Assembly (NCBI GenBank): GCA_025997135.1 | Contig: BNUE01000001.1 | Location: 1 to 62,152 of the forward strand | Reading direction: 5' to 3' | Length of the DNA: 62,152 bases | Origin: a candidate division SR1 bacterium | GTDB taxonomy: Bacteria; Patescibacteriota; Gracilibacteria; Absconditabacterales; Absconditicoccaceae | Shown: positions 10,744-20,798 of the stretch, in pieces | Layout of the letters: each line of letters starts with the position of its first letter | Position numbering within the stretch: position 1 is the first letter of the stretch | Program-made: the position numbers and the translations under genes | The notes under the pieces: model-generated | Seen by the model: the letters and a program-made list of their open reading frames with translations, nothing else | Told to the model about the DNA's origin: nothing | The model's database searches: none

Positions 10744-11586
10744 ATGATAAACTTCAATAATCTCTCAATCCTAGACTCTCACCAGTCATTTTTACAAAAA
10801 AGATCTAAAAATCAGAATGTTTTTCTCGTTGGATGATGTGTTCGCGACCTGTTACTCGGTATCACGGATAATCCCACAGACATTGATTTCACGATGGCTG
10901 GCGATCCTCAGAAACTTTATAAATCTTTCGATAAAGACTGACTTTCACACTTCATCACTGAAAAGTTTGGCACTTCCACATTTATTACAGAGCCTTTCAA
11001 CTACGAACTTACCCCGCTTCGCACCGAATGAAACTACTCCGACACTCGCCATCCTGACCAAATCCAGCGAAGCAATGACCTACTTTTAGACGCGAAAAGG
11101 AGGGACTTTACGATCAATGCAATGTACTATTTTTCATGTGAGAATACAGGCAAGGAGCTAGATTTTACTCAGCCGACAGAGTGAAGCGAACCATTGAGTG
11201 ATGAAAAATTATTGAAAATCCTAGCCAGAGAATGATATATCTATTTTGCAGACATAAATTTATTAGTTTTAAGCAAGACTGACTATATTTCAGGGGTTTT
11301 CCCAGATGCACAGTTTGATGAAGTATTTTGTAGATATTTGATCGAAACTCAGAAAACTTCTGTCATTCTGAGCGTTAGCGAAGAATCTATTCAAATAAAA
11401 AAGACGCCACATGACCATTTCCGCATTCTCATAGATCCTACCTGATGAATTCCCAGTATGATCAGCAGAAAATTGGAGACAGTTGGCAATCCAGACCAGA
11501 GATTCTGAGAAGATGCTTTGAGGTTGATTAGAGCATTGAGACTGGTGAATGTGATGAATCATAAGCTGAACTTGCAAAAAGTATAA
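10744..11586 (+). CDS. cca: CCA tRNA nucleotidyltransferase, N-terminal (head) part only
   Basis: A 280-residue product with the class II polymerase head: FLVGGCVRDLLLG, then DIDFTMAG (catalytic Asp pair), RRDFTINAMYY and GEDALRLIRALRL. The enzyme adds CCA to tRNA 3' ends. The frame ends with a TAA right after the head/neck junction, about 150-200 residues short of the family. The missing neck and HD region is encoded by a separate gene at 13322. A roughly 100-residue stretch between NAMYY and IDPTGGI is partly made of a palindromic repeat (11361-11392). The two halves may form a working split enzyme, or this may be a pseudogene. Confidence 0.85.
11361..11392. repeat. palindromic repeat inside a coding sequence
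   Basis: TGTCATTCTGAGCGTTAGCG continuing into AAGAATCTATTC resembles a dispersed palindromic repeat seen in many bacterial genomes. Here it is read through in frame in the CCA head gene as SVILSVSEESIQ. I know this repeat from general experience only; no database was consulted. Confidence 0.7.
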
Positions 11587-11675
11587 ACGACAATTTCTTT
11601 CCTTGAGAGGCACGAAATAATTAGTTAGTAATAGAAAATTTCAGCTTTTTATCTATTTTCCTCATACCCATAATA

Positions 11676-12209
11676 ATGAAATACTTCCCAAAAATCACTG
11701 GCGAAAAAATCTACCTCTCACCTATCAATCCTGATGATTACGAACTTTACACCCAGCGAATGAATGATAATTCTATCACCGATAATCTTGGAAATACTTT
11801 TATAATTCAAACAATTTACGATGAGAAAAAACTTCTAACAGACAAAATGCCAGAAAACACCTTTGCTATCATCAAAAAAGAAAACAATGAACTGATTGGA
11901 AATATCTCTCTAGAAATAAAGTATCCAGTTCATCGCACGGCAACTATCTGAATTTTCATCTGAAAAAAAGAAAATCAAAATAAGTGATACGGCACACAGG
12001 CGATTCAGCTAATGCTAAACTTCGCTTTCAATACCTTAAATCTCAATAACATTATGCTTGAAGTATTTGATTTCAACCAATCTGCTATCAAATGCTACCA
12101 TAAGTGCTGATTTAAGGAGATTTGACGCAGGAGAAAGGCTGTATTCATCCAGTGACAATATCACGATGTTGTTTTTATGGATATTTTAGCTGAGGAATTT
12201 AAAAAATAG
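11676..12209 (+). CDS. GNAT-family N-acetyltransferase (RimJ/RimL-like)
   Basis: A 177-residue acetyltransferase. It starts KYFPKITGEKIYLSPINPDD and has ELIGNISLEI in the core strand. The acetyl-CoA loop NKGYGTQAIQLML has a TGA-coded glycine, and NQSAIKCYHKCGFKEIG lies near the C terminus. Five or more glycines are TGA. The substrate is unknown; RimJ/RimL relatives act on protein N termini or small molecules. It is the first of two genes lying between the halves of the CCA enzyme. Confidence 0.88.
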
Positions 12210-12253
12210 AAATAAAAATCAGACTTTTATCCCTTTTTTTTCTACTATCCAAA

Positions 12254-12985
12254 ATGATAAACATTACCTATCATCCAGATATGGATATTTCTTTGATCCA
12301 AGACGAGATACAATATTACTACACTCCCACAGGCAACGACCCAGAGCGAAGGGTACAAAACAAAAAAAATGCGAAAAAAATCCTAAACAGATACTCCAAA
12401 ATTCAGATAGATCCACAAGATCCTTTCATTCTGGATCTGATAAATTTTATCAAAACCGAACGAGAGCTTGTAGAACAAGATTTTTATGATAAAATTTGAA
12501 ACTTTTTTGAAATTAAAATTACACAAGCTCCAGACATCACCTGTTATCTAACTCGTGCAGATCATTGTCCATATAGCTTTAATCATCCGACAACTATCCA
12601 AGAAAAAGCATATTGTGAAGAGAAAAAAAATCAGAATAGCGAACAGCGATTTGCTTGTTCAATGTCTGGCTGAGCGTTACGTACTATTTTTACGATAATG
12701 CACGAGTTGACCCACTATTTTCAGCCAGAGATTATGCCATCTCGAGATATAAAAGAAGCTATCGCAATAATACTAAATGATAATACGACTTTTCAGCAAT
12801 ATCGAAATGGTGTTGAACTTTGAAAATGACGCACTCCATGAGAATGAAAACGACAAAAGATTATCCGAGATTTATATCTGAATGGCTGAAAATTCTCTGA
12901 TTTAAAAAAGCTTATAAATGAAAGTACAGATGCTGACTATCATCTCAATAAGTGAGGAGGAAGTAAAAAAATAGAGGAAGTGTAG
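12254..12985 (+). CDS. putative zinc metallopeptidase-like protein (HExxH)
   Basis: A 243-residue protein with IFTIMHELTHYFQPE at about residues 146-160, giving the HExxH zinc motif. I see no certain third ligand. The N-terminal half is charged and includes cysteines (TCYLTRADHCPY, RFACSMSGGALR). No signal peptide is visible, so it is probably cytoplasmic. TGA glycines are frequent, so it is adapted to code 25. It is the second gene between the CCA halves. An ImmA/IrrE-like role is conceivable but not supported beyond the motif. Confidence 0.7.
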
Positions 12986-13004
12986 ATAACACGTTCCTCC
13001 ATAT

Positions 13005-13195
13005 GCTGTATTGTAATTTTATTTGGTAATAGCTCATAATGGACACGATAAATCGTCAAAACAATCAAATAAGAGTTTTCTTGCTAAATTATTTGGGGGT
13101 TTCGATATGGGAACTCTCAAAATAAAAGCTGACGAGACGGGATACAAACAGGCAATAGCCTATAGCTGAACCAGTTATTACATTACAATGATGCT
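13005..13195 (+). other. candidate structured RNA in the 335-bp gap before the CCA C-terminal gene
   Basis: No convincing gene lies in 12986-13321. The segment can be closed by ATTGTAAT (13010-13017) with ATTACAAT (13182-13189). Inside are GGT..AGCT with AGCT..ACC, hairpin CGATaaATCG, GAGTT with AACTC, and hairpin AGGCaataGCCT. A TTCGA-containing loop is present. The size would be about 180 nt. It matches none of tmRNA, RNase P RNA or SRP RNA that I can recognise; a 6S-like RNA is possible. The strand is assumed. Confidence 0.3.
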
Positions 13196-13257
13196 ATTAT
13201 ACTCTTTTTTTCATAAAAATCAAGAGCAAATTCAAAAAAAATAATTTAACACAAGCC

Positions 13258-13285
13258 TTGATTTTTTTTCTCATTTTTATATCAT
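13258..13285 (+). promoter_or_regulatory. possible promoter of the CCA C-terminal gene
   Basis: TTGATT (13258-13263), 16-nt spacer, TATCAT (13280-13285), 36 bp before the ATG. The match is weaker than for the common promoter set but the position is good. If real, it suggests the C-terminal half is expressed on its own. Confidence 0.4.
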
Positions 13286-13321
13286 TCAAAAAACTATACT
13301 TAATTCATTTTATTTACCCAA

Positions 13322-14326
13322 ATGCCCACAGCCACCTACCCAAACAAACTCTTTGACTTCAGCACATCCACACGGGACTCTATCCAACGTAATTTTCAAC
13401 TTGTCTCAAATGTTTCCAAAGAAAGAATCAAAGATGAACTGACAAAAGTATTCCAAAATGGCGATCCATTCAGCTTTTTAGTTCTTTTGAAGGTTAGCTG
13501 AATACTTCCACTCATTTTCCCAGCTCTAGACCAGACAATTCACGTAGATCAGCCAGTTCGTTATCACGCTTTCGACACATACACTCATATTTTACTAGTT
13601 CTCAAGGCTCTACAGGAGATAAATAACGACTATCTGGTGCGTTTCGCTGTGCTATATCACGATGTCGGCAAAGTCGATCAATATGCAGCATACACCGAGT
13701 CCAGATGAGACAAGGAAAAAATCAGACAGATTATCGCCTGACCTCTAAACCATAGAAACAGCTCTCCTGAACTGATGAAACAGGATTTTAGAGCACTCTG
13801 ATTTTCGAATAAAGAAATCGACACAATCGCACGATACATAGCAGAGCATCACACCCCTTGAGAAATCCTAAACAGCAACCCCAACAATCGAGAAAAAAAA
13901 CTCAGAAAACTCCTCAGCGAAAAAGGCTACGAGATGGTGGACAATCTCCTCGACATCAATATCGCAGACCGCAAGGGGCAATTCAACCCTCTTCAATCCT
14001 CTGGCGACCTCACTGATTCTTACGCTCTCAAGGAAATTTTAAAAAAGCTGAATGACGAGGAAGGACAGTTTACCTACAAGGATTTACTCGTTGACGGAAA
14101 GGTTTTACTCACAAGATACAAACTGAAACCTTGACCTATTGTCTGAGAGGTGCTTGAAGCAGTTTTTGACTGGGTTCTGACTGACATTCCAGTGAGAAAT
14201 ACAGAAAAAGAGCTAGACGTTTTCATCAAAAATTGGCTAAAAAACCGCAACCCCTCTTCCAGTATGCAGAAAACTTGAATGACAATAAATAATCCAGCAT
14301 GAGGAGAGCCATTACTGATGTATTAG
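13322..14326 (+). CDS. CCA tRNA nucleotidyltransferase, C-terminal neck and HD-domain part
   Basis: A 334-residue protein that continues exactly where the gene at 10744 stops. It opens NKLFDFSTSTRDSIQRNFQL and VSNVSKERIKDEL, the neck that follows the head in intact enzymes. It then has the HD motif RFAVLYHDVGKVDQYAAY, HRNSSPEL, IARYIAEHHTPGE and YEMVDNLLDINIADRKGQ. It has its own ATG and possibly its own promoter. TGA glycines occur throughout, so the frame is under selection. Alone it lacks the catalytic head. Working with the 10744 product in trans is the obvious possibility. Confidence 0.85.
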
Positions 14327-14535
14327 ATGTATTATTTAAACAGTATATTTTACTCATCTATTTGAAATTTTACAGAGCCAACTGTAGTCAATCCGTCCAA
14401 TAGTAAACCGACCCAAGCGAACACCGCTGTGCGAAACACATTTAAAATTGATGAGTGTGAAGGCTGCGGTTTCGCTTCGTATTCATACATTCATTACGAT
14501 AACCGCTAAAGGCTCGTTAAAATTTCTTGATTTTT

Positions 14536-14600
14536 CTTTGCTTCGTTTCTTTGTATCAAGACAAAGAAATGAAGTGGGGGTCTGGGGCGAAACCCCAGTT
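14536..14600. repeat. palindromic repeat before the toxin-antitoxin pair
   Basis: Two hairpins: TTTCTTTGT...ACAAAGAAA (14546-14554 with 14561-14569) and TGGGGCGAAACCCCA (14583-14597). The second resembles the first hairpin of the element at 7736 and 54457. The rest of the 14327-14688 gap holds no feature I can name. Confidence 0.75.
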
Positions 14601-14688
14601 TGAGAAAGATTTATTTGGACAGAAATTAAAAAAAATATCATACTTGATTTTTTCTTGCTTTTATTCCTCAAACAACTATACTATCACT

Positions 14689-14973
14689 ATGACTTTTTCT
14701 AAAGGACTATTCCGAGATACAGACGAAACCAAGCTCGATTACGAGAAACATGCAGGACAAATTATTCCTCGTGTTTTTATGCGTGGAACCATTGATGATA
14801 TGAAGCAGGTATTACTTTATTATGGCAGAGAAAAAGTGAAGCATACTCTTTTGCAAACGAGATATTTGGACAAGACAGCACTTGCTTTCTCTGCAGGACT
14901 TTTTAACCTTCACAAAGAAGACTTCAGATGTTACAAACTCAGTCAATCTATCCCTCAACTCTGGAATTATTAA
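14689..14973 (+). CDS. probable antitoxin of an AbiEii-type toxin-antitoxin pair
   Basis: A 94-residue protein starting MTFSKGLFRDTDETKLDYEK. Its 3' end overlaps the downstream nucleotidyltransferase-toxin gene by 46 nt, the usual arrangement for such antitoxins. The tail KLSQSIPQLWNY is aromatic. All five glycines are GGN. An upstream in-frame extension to 14527 runs through the palindromic repeat, so I chose the ATG after it. The assignment rests mainly on position and general resemblance to small AbiEii-partner proteins. Confidence 0.65.
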   Translation: MTFSKGLFRDTDETKLDYEKHAGQIIPRVFMRGTIDDMKQVLLYYGREKVKHTLLQTRYLDKTALAFSAGLFNLHKEDFRCYKLSQSIPQLWNY

Positions 14974-15560
14974 AAAAACTAATGGGTCTTCCTGCTCTTG
15001 ATCAGTTCAACTTGGTCGGAGGAACGGCATTAGCTTTGCAATTTTGACATAGAATTTCTGTGGATTTAGATTTATTTACTGAAAAAGATTTTGATGTTGT
15101 CACACTAAAACAATCATTAGAAAAAGAATTCTGAGGTGAAAATATCGTTTGGAATTTAGAAAAAGATTACACTTTGCTTCTCAAAATCAATGATATTAAA
15201 GTTGATATTCTTCATTATCCTTACCCGTTGATTGATAATCTGATAATTGAAGACGGCATCAGGCTTATTTCTCCCCCAGATATTTCTGCGATGAAACTCA
15301 GTGCTATCGCAAAGAGAGGAGCAAAAAAAGATTTTTTCGATATGTATGAACTATTGAAACAAAAGTATAGTTTATCTGAGATGTTCACTTTTTATCAAGA
15401 GAAATTCAAGAATTCAGAACTAGGGTTTCTCTTCCGTTCACTACTGTACTTCGACGATGCTGAAATGCAAGATGATCCAATAATGCTAAAATCTTACACA
15501 CGAAAAGATGTAAAAAAAGAGATAACAAGACAAGTTTCAGATTTTATAAAAAACACTTAA
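14928..15560 (+). CDS. nucleotidyltransferase toxin, AbiEii/AbiGii family
   Basis: A 210-residue protein with the family motif FNLVGGTALALQFGHRIS then VDLDLFTEKDFD (residues about 26-56), the nucleotidyltransferase active site with paired acidic residues. A later region, SPPDISAMKLSAIAKRGAKK then DFFDMYELL, is also typical. Known relatives modify tRNA or other targets by nucleotide transfer and cause growth arrest. Two glycines (LQFGH, EFGGEN) are TGA. The start overlaps the antitoxin gene, indicating translational coupling. Confidence 0.85.
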
Positions 15561-15562
15561 CC

Positions 15563-16438
15563 ATGACAGAAGCACAGCTTACCACCGACCAAAATCATCT
15601 CCTCACCATCCAAGATTCCTCCCTCGACACTGGCAAAACCTACCGCCACACCCTCTCATGACTCCAGATCGATGAGCCAAACTGCATTTTCCCAGCACTA
15701 CACAAAAAAGAAGTAAAGCTGATCCAGTCCAAGAATCTAGGCGAAACTATGGGCGTTTTTGCTATTTTTGAACGTAAAGCCTTTCAGAGTATTCAGCTTT
15801 CCACAGACTTTTTCCGCCTGGCAACTGAACATTTCATAGCATTTGACGAAGAGACTGGTGAAAGATACGCTTTTCTACCATATTTTCCTACAAAAGAAGT
15901 AAATACACTAAATGACAAGCTGAAAAAGCTCGATATTCAGATTTCTTTTTCTACTACTACCAAAGGCGTGATTACAAAATGATTACTTCTGCCAGATTTA
16001 CCAGCAGATGCCAGCCTCGAACAGGATTTAAGCCATCTGTATGCTCTCACACTATTATACTGAAAGTTTGAGGCTAAGTGAGAAAGTCTAAATTCTATGA
16101 AAATTCAAATTCCAATCTTCTGAAGCTATCTTTCTTTGCAATCAATTTTTGAAGCCATCATCTCTCGCCTTCAAAAGCAGTGAATTTATCTATCTGCATC
16201 TCTCAACACTCAAAACGGAAAATCAACTTTCCAGATTTCCAGTTCTGATCGAGAATTGCTTCAAATTTTCGCAAAATGGCACTCAAATATACAACACTAT
16301 TCCTCGATCACCAAAAGATCACAAACAGACGAAGCTATAGATAAATTAAAAAACTTTTTAAGTTCAAACCATGTCGAAAATTGATGAGAGATAAAACAGA
16401 CATTAAGCACTTGAACTATCAAATTATTAGTTAAATAA
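15563..16438 (+). CDS. hypothetical protein
   Basis: A 291-residue protein starting 2 bp after the toxin stop. It opens MTEAQLTTDQNHLLTIQD and has a central segment LYALTLLYGKFEAKGESLN then KIQIPIFGSYLS, distantly like the repeated halves of LAGLIDADG-type proteins, but the catalytic acids are not clear. About eight TGA glycines show it is native. The TAA stop overlaps the T-run of a minus-strand terminator (16437-16469). Function is not recognised. Confidence 0.7.
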
Positions 16439-16469
16439 AAAAAACTGATTGTCTCATAAACAACCAGTT
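16437..16469 (-). terminator. intrinsic terminator facing left, with no gene between it and its promoter
   Basis: On the minus strand, stem AACTG/CAGTT plus TTGT/ACAA with one mismatch, followed by TTTTTTTT. The upstream promoter is at 16522-16495, so the predicted transcript is only about 50 nt. Confidence 0.65.
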
Positions 16470-16494
16470 AGAAAAAAATGGATTATCTTACCTC

Positions 16495-16522
16495 ATTATA
16501 CTCATTTTTTACAAAAAGTCAA
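16495..16522 (-). promoter_or_regulatory. orphan promoter of a predicted ~50-nt RNA
   Basis: TTGACT (16522-16517), 16-nt spacer, TATAAT (16500-16495) on the minus strand, with the extended GAG shared by the set. Only the terminator at 16437-16469 lies downstream before antisense coding sequence. This suggests a very short non-coding RNA or a promoter left behind by a lost gene. Confidence 0.7.
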
Positions 16523-16611
16523 TAGATATTTTATCAGATTAGCACTATAATTTCAGATTTTACAAAAAAAACATTAAACTTAAATGAATATTATTTTATC
16601 CAATATAAATT

Positions 16612-19089
16612 ATGTCAAACGGTCTAATAGCCACCCTCAGTATAATAAGTGCAGGTATCATAATGTGAATTTGCCGAGCAATTCGAAAACTTTTTATAAT
16701 TCAACAAATTCAGAAACATAGACATAAACAGTCAAATAAACTTCGTTTTTTACAGGTTCGTGTACCAAAAAACGCCGTTGCTAGATCATCAGACATAGAT
16801 GCAAAAGACCATGCCAGTACGATGAAAGACAATATCGCACTGATGAACCAAGTTTACAAAAATTTTTATGCCATTTATGAAGACAATTTTACCAATAAGA
16901 ATCTATGAAATGCCTACATCAGTATGGAGATTTTTATTGAGAAAGAACATATTAAGTTTATATTAGCGGTTCCCGAGAGTCATCTCTACACAATGCAACA
17001 AATGATATCCTCTTTTTACAACTGAGCTTTAGTAGAGATTATAGATCAGCCAAAATTACTCGAATGATGAAAATATATGATGGGAGGTGAGTTTTCTCTG
17101 ACCAAAGATTCGACCCATCCTATCAAAACATACGAATCATTCGAAGCCGATCCGATGGACAGCATATTGTCTGCATTTTCTCGTATGACAAATGACGAAA
17201 AAGCCTGTTTACAGATTCTCGTCGAACCACTCAGCGAAGAATGGCTCAAAAAAATGAGAAAAACCTGAGAAAATATTAAAAAAGGAAAAGAAAAAGGCTG
17301 ATTTTTACGTCTGCGAAAATTTCTATTCCCGTGAGACTCCAAAGACAACGAAAACAAAGCTTCAGAGGAGACAAAACACAGTTTCTCATCTCTACAGCTA
17401 TCTGATTTTGACAGAAAGATGGATGAAGAATTATTCCACGTAAAGATCAAGGCTTTTGCTACATCGATTGATAAAACTCGTCCTCAGAAGATCATTGATG
17501 ATTTAGCTAGATTATTCAATCAGTACAATTATCTCTGACTCAATACCATCAAATTCAAAAAGGCTGACGACCTCACAATCTTTGCCAAACAATTCTCTCA
17601 GAGAGTATTTTTATCTGAGGGAAATCTGCTTTTTAAACTGTTTAAAAACGATAGAAAAGATATTTTAAATATCAAAGAATTGTCATCTATTATTCATTTT
17701 CCACACGGCAGATTTAATCAGAATCCACGTATTGCTCGACAAAATTACAAGATAATTGCATCCCACGACGACCTACCAAAAGACTGAATTGTAGTCTGAT
17801 ACAACGAATTCTGAGGAACAAAAAGAGAAATCAGAATCACCGACAGCGATAGATTTAGACACGTATACATCCTAGGGCAGACAGGAACAGGTAAAACTAC
17901 GATTATGCTTTCTCAGGCAATCGATGATATGGAGAGTTGACGTTGATTTACTTTTATCGATCCGCACGGTGATGCCTGTGAATTTTTACTCAAACATTTC
18001 CCCAAAGAAAGAATTGATGATTTGATTTATTTTGATCTATGAAATACTCAGTATCCCATTGGTTTAAATCCTCTCGAAGTTAGCCCAGATGATGCCGATG
18101 AACAAGATGTCGTGACCAATGATCTGGTCGAAATGTTTATCCAGATGTATGGACCTGAAATTTTTTGACCCCGTATTCAGGATTACTTTCGCAATGCATG
18201 TTTTCTCCTGATGGATCAGCCAGAATGATGAACTCTGGTCGACATTATGAGACTTTTTACAGATGATGCATTCGCGGCGGCCAAAATCCAAAATATCAAA
18301 AATCCAGTCGTTGCTTCACGGCGAAATAAAACTTATAAAAAAATGTGAGACAGAGAAAAAGCTGAAATCATCCCATTTATTCAGGCTAAATTCTGACCGT
18401 TCACGACTGGTATCTACGTCAGAAATATCATCTGACAGGCAAAATCCGCTTTTAAAATGTATGATGCTATGCAACAAAAAAAAGTCATCCTACTCAATCT
18501 GTCCAAAGGTATCTCATGAGAAGAAACCTCAAAACTAATCGGTAAAATCATCGCAATGCAGGTCAAGCTCTCAGCTCTCAAAAGAGCAAAAATCCCAGAG
18601 TCAGAGAGAGTCCCCCACTATCTTTATGTGGATGAGTTTCAGAATTATGTATCTGGTTCTTTTGAATCTATCTTATCAGAAGCCAGAAAATATAAGCTTT
18701 GACTCGTAGTCGCACACCAGTATGTAGATCAATTAAAGACTGAATGACTCTGATGATCACTTGATCTATCCAAAACCATATTTGGAAACGTTTGATCAAT
18801 GTTTGTATTCAAAGTCGGAGCTCCAGATGCAGAGTTTCTCGCAAAAGAATTTGAACCAGAATTTACACAGACAGATCTCACCTCTACAGAAGCCTTTATG
18901 TGAGCCTGCAAAATATCCATTCACAACCAGCAAACTCGTCCCCTCAGTTTCAAAGCCAAAGTACCATATTCCATCCCCGCCAAAAACACATCAGAAAAAG
19001 TACAGCTAATCAAGCAAATCTCCTCACTAAAACGAGGTTCCAAGAGGGAGATTGTAGATAAAGAAATTTATTATAGAATTGGTGTATAA
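16612..19089 (+). CDS. VirD4/TraD-like type IV secretion ATPase
   Basis: An 825-residue protein. One N-terminal membrane segment (LIATLSIISAGIIMGI) is followed by a roughly 350-residue domain, then the ATPase: Walker A VYILGQTGTGKTTIM (about residue 425) and GRGFTFIDPHGD. Walker B is in HYLYVDEFQNYV, followed by LVVAHQYVDQL. It ends REIVDKEIYYRIGV. Such ATPases couple DNA or protein substrates to secretion channels or pili. A VirB4-like partner is encoded at 32133, not adjacent. Many glycines are TGA. Confidence 0.88.
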
Positions 19090-19135
19090 TGCATCGCACA
19101 TATGGACACACGGATGAGACAAGCCTCATCTCTAC

Positions 19136-19218
19136 TGTAGGGACAGGTCTTGTACCTGTCCTAATAATAGGACGATTATAGGGGCCATCATTAGGACGGG
19201 TATGAAACCCGTCCCTAC
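19136..19218. repeat. inverted-repeat intergenic elements
   Basis: Two hairpins in tandem: GGGACAGGTCTTGTACCTGTCC and GGACGGGTATGAAACCCGTCC. They are GC-rich against the AT-rich background. This is a typical dispersed palindromic repeat, located after the VirD4-like gene. Confidence 0.85.
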
Positions 19219-19258
19219 ACAAATGTTTTTTTATTTATTACCAAATACATTCCGATTT

Positions 19259-19311
19259 GTAGGGGCAGATCTGTGCGAAGCCTCCTCGACCTGTCGGGAT
19301 GTACCTGTCCT
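19259..19311. repeat. third inverted repeat, abutting the FISUMP gene 3' end
   Basis: Starts TGTAGGGGCAGATCTGTGCG and ends with GGGATGTACCTGTCC, related in its ends to the repeats at 19136 but with an extra inner stem. It adjoins the stop codon of the minus-strand FISUMP gene. Confidence 0.65.
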
Positions 19312-20715
19312 CTACTCATTCTTGAAACAGCGGACGGAAAAGCCGCTGGAACGGGTATCGCTTTGCTGGGGGAGCACACTGGAGTAGAAGTACAAGTAGT
19401 GAGCGCTGTTCGGCAAGGAAGGGGAAGACGACCAATAGTAGCCACGTGAACCCTGAATAGTTAGATCCGCAGTAGAGAAACTACGGTAGCCAGCGTACGG
19501 TAATTTAAGATCAGACTTGAAGTTAGCTAGTGTAGCACTACCTGCCCAAACGAAATTAGTATTACTAGCCTGAGAAGGACAGCTGGCAGATGGATTACGA
19601 TATTTGATCCATGTACACACTAGTCCATACCACTCACTATTACTAGGTACATGATAGCCTGAGGGACATGGTCACTGCCTATCAGCAAAAGTACCTGTTC
19701 AGATAGTATTGAAGCCATCACATCTTCATCACCATAGATTATTTCATATATCACATGAAGTAGCTGTAAAGCTAGAACTTCGCGGACTAGTTGTAATCCA
19801 TGTACTGGAAGAGTATCGATTTCATGGTCACTTACCTGCTGTAGAGACTGCTGTAGATGATGTAGAAGGAGTATCTGTATTAGGAAAAGCATAGTTATTA
19901 CCTCGCTGATAATAGTTACCATAATTACTGACAGCATCAGTACCTGCGTATACAGCAGTGGCTCACAGGTTACGATCCTGTATGATGTATCAGTATCCAT
20001 TACCATCTCTGATATATATGTCATTTCAGATGACTTCTACTCATACTGTGCCTGGAAGAACGAGGGCTCAGTTTGGATTATCAAGGAGAGATGGAGGTAA
20101 TCGACAAGATCATCCAGTCCATATATAGTTGGTCTCACAGCTGAAACTGCAAGTCCCAGGACTAGCACTGTAAGTTCGCTCTAGATTATCTGCTGGGACT
20201 CGGAAATCAGAAGTATATGTCTGGAGATATGTAGATGCAGAGGTTCCACTAGCATTAGCAGGAATACTACCCTGACAGGTTCAGGTCTGAGTATCTCACT
20301 GAGCAGGTCCAGATGGATGTTCTGGCTCTAGGACAGATGGTGGGATATATCAGCCTCGCTCTGGTGCATCTCATCTGCAGACTGCATAGCCTCATCCACA
20401 CGTCAGTGTACATCATCATAGTGTAGATGTGGTCTCATATGCTCCATTGTCTCGTCCTGTGATGGCTGGATTGTAGGGCTGGCGAGTACAGGTAGTGAGT
20501 GTCTGCTCATCAGTATCGATAGTCTTTTCACAGGAGTATCTACCTACAGGTCAATTCTCAGTGCATGATAGAGAGCATCATGACATATATCTGACTATCT
20601 CATCACAGTTTTCAGATGGTGCAAAATAATCTGCATTGATCAGTCGAAATGTGAATGCTGTAAGTGTGATGAGGATAGATCATCAGATGAGGAAGTAGGT
20701 GTTTGGCGTTTTCAT
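19312..20715 (-). CDS. surface protein with FISUMP domain (Fibrobacter major paralogous domain type)
   Basis: A 467-residue exported protein. It has an N-terminal hydrophobic anchor (YFLIGGSILITLTAFTF) and a cysteine-rich stalk with repeated CSLSC, CTLTCGGGYAVC and CSFSCETNYIW units. A FISUMP/C-type-lectin-like domain runs from about IIQDRNLGATAVYAG through PCPSGYHVPSNSEW to RGYYWSSSPS and GFSVRCFKNE. The first 347 codons use TGA for most glycines. The last 120 codons (19312-19671) use none, and the final 50 or so codons switch to GC-rich triplets such as CCG, TCG and GCG. It is flanked by palindromic repeats on both sides. A diversity-generating target is a strong possibility. Confidence 0.85.
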
Positions 20716-20750
20716 AATGTGAAGTGTAATTAAAGATGTAAATGATAGCA

Positions 20751-20798
20751 TGTCCCCCTTATGAAGGGGGAAGCTGAGCGTAGGGAAGCAGGGGGTTC
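20751..20798. repeat. palindromic repeat upstream of the FISUMP gene
   Basis: Hairpin TCCCCCTTATGAAGGGGGA followed by AGCTGAGCGTAGGGAAGCAG and GGGGG, a dispersed repeat type. The rest of the 20716-21166 gap is the second heptamer array and its flank; I see no gene in it. Confidence 0.7.

Noticed and set aside
12986..13321. tmRNA, RNase P RNA or SRP RNA in the gap
   Set aside because: No tag reading frame ending in a stop, no acceptor stem with CCA, and no conserved RNase P or SRP core sequences were found.
14527..14688. N-terminal extension of the antitoxin ORF back to 14527
   Set aside because: The extension runs through a palindromic repeat and has low-complexity translation; the ATG at 14689 gives a sensible start and typical antitoxin length.
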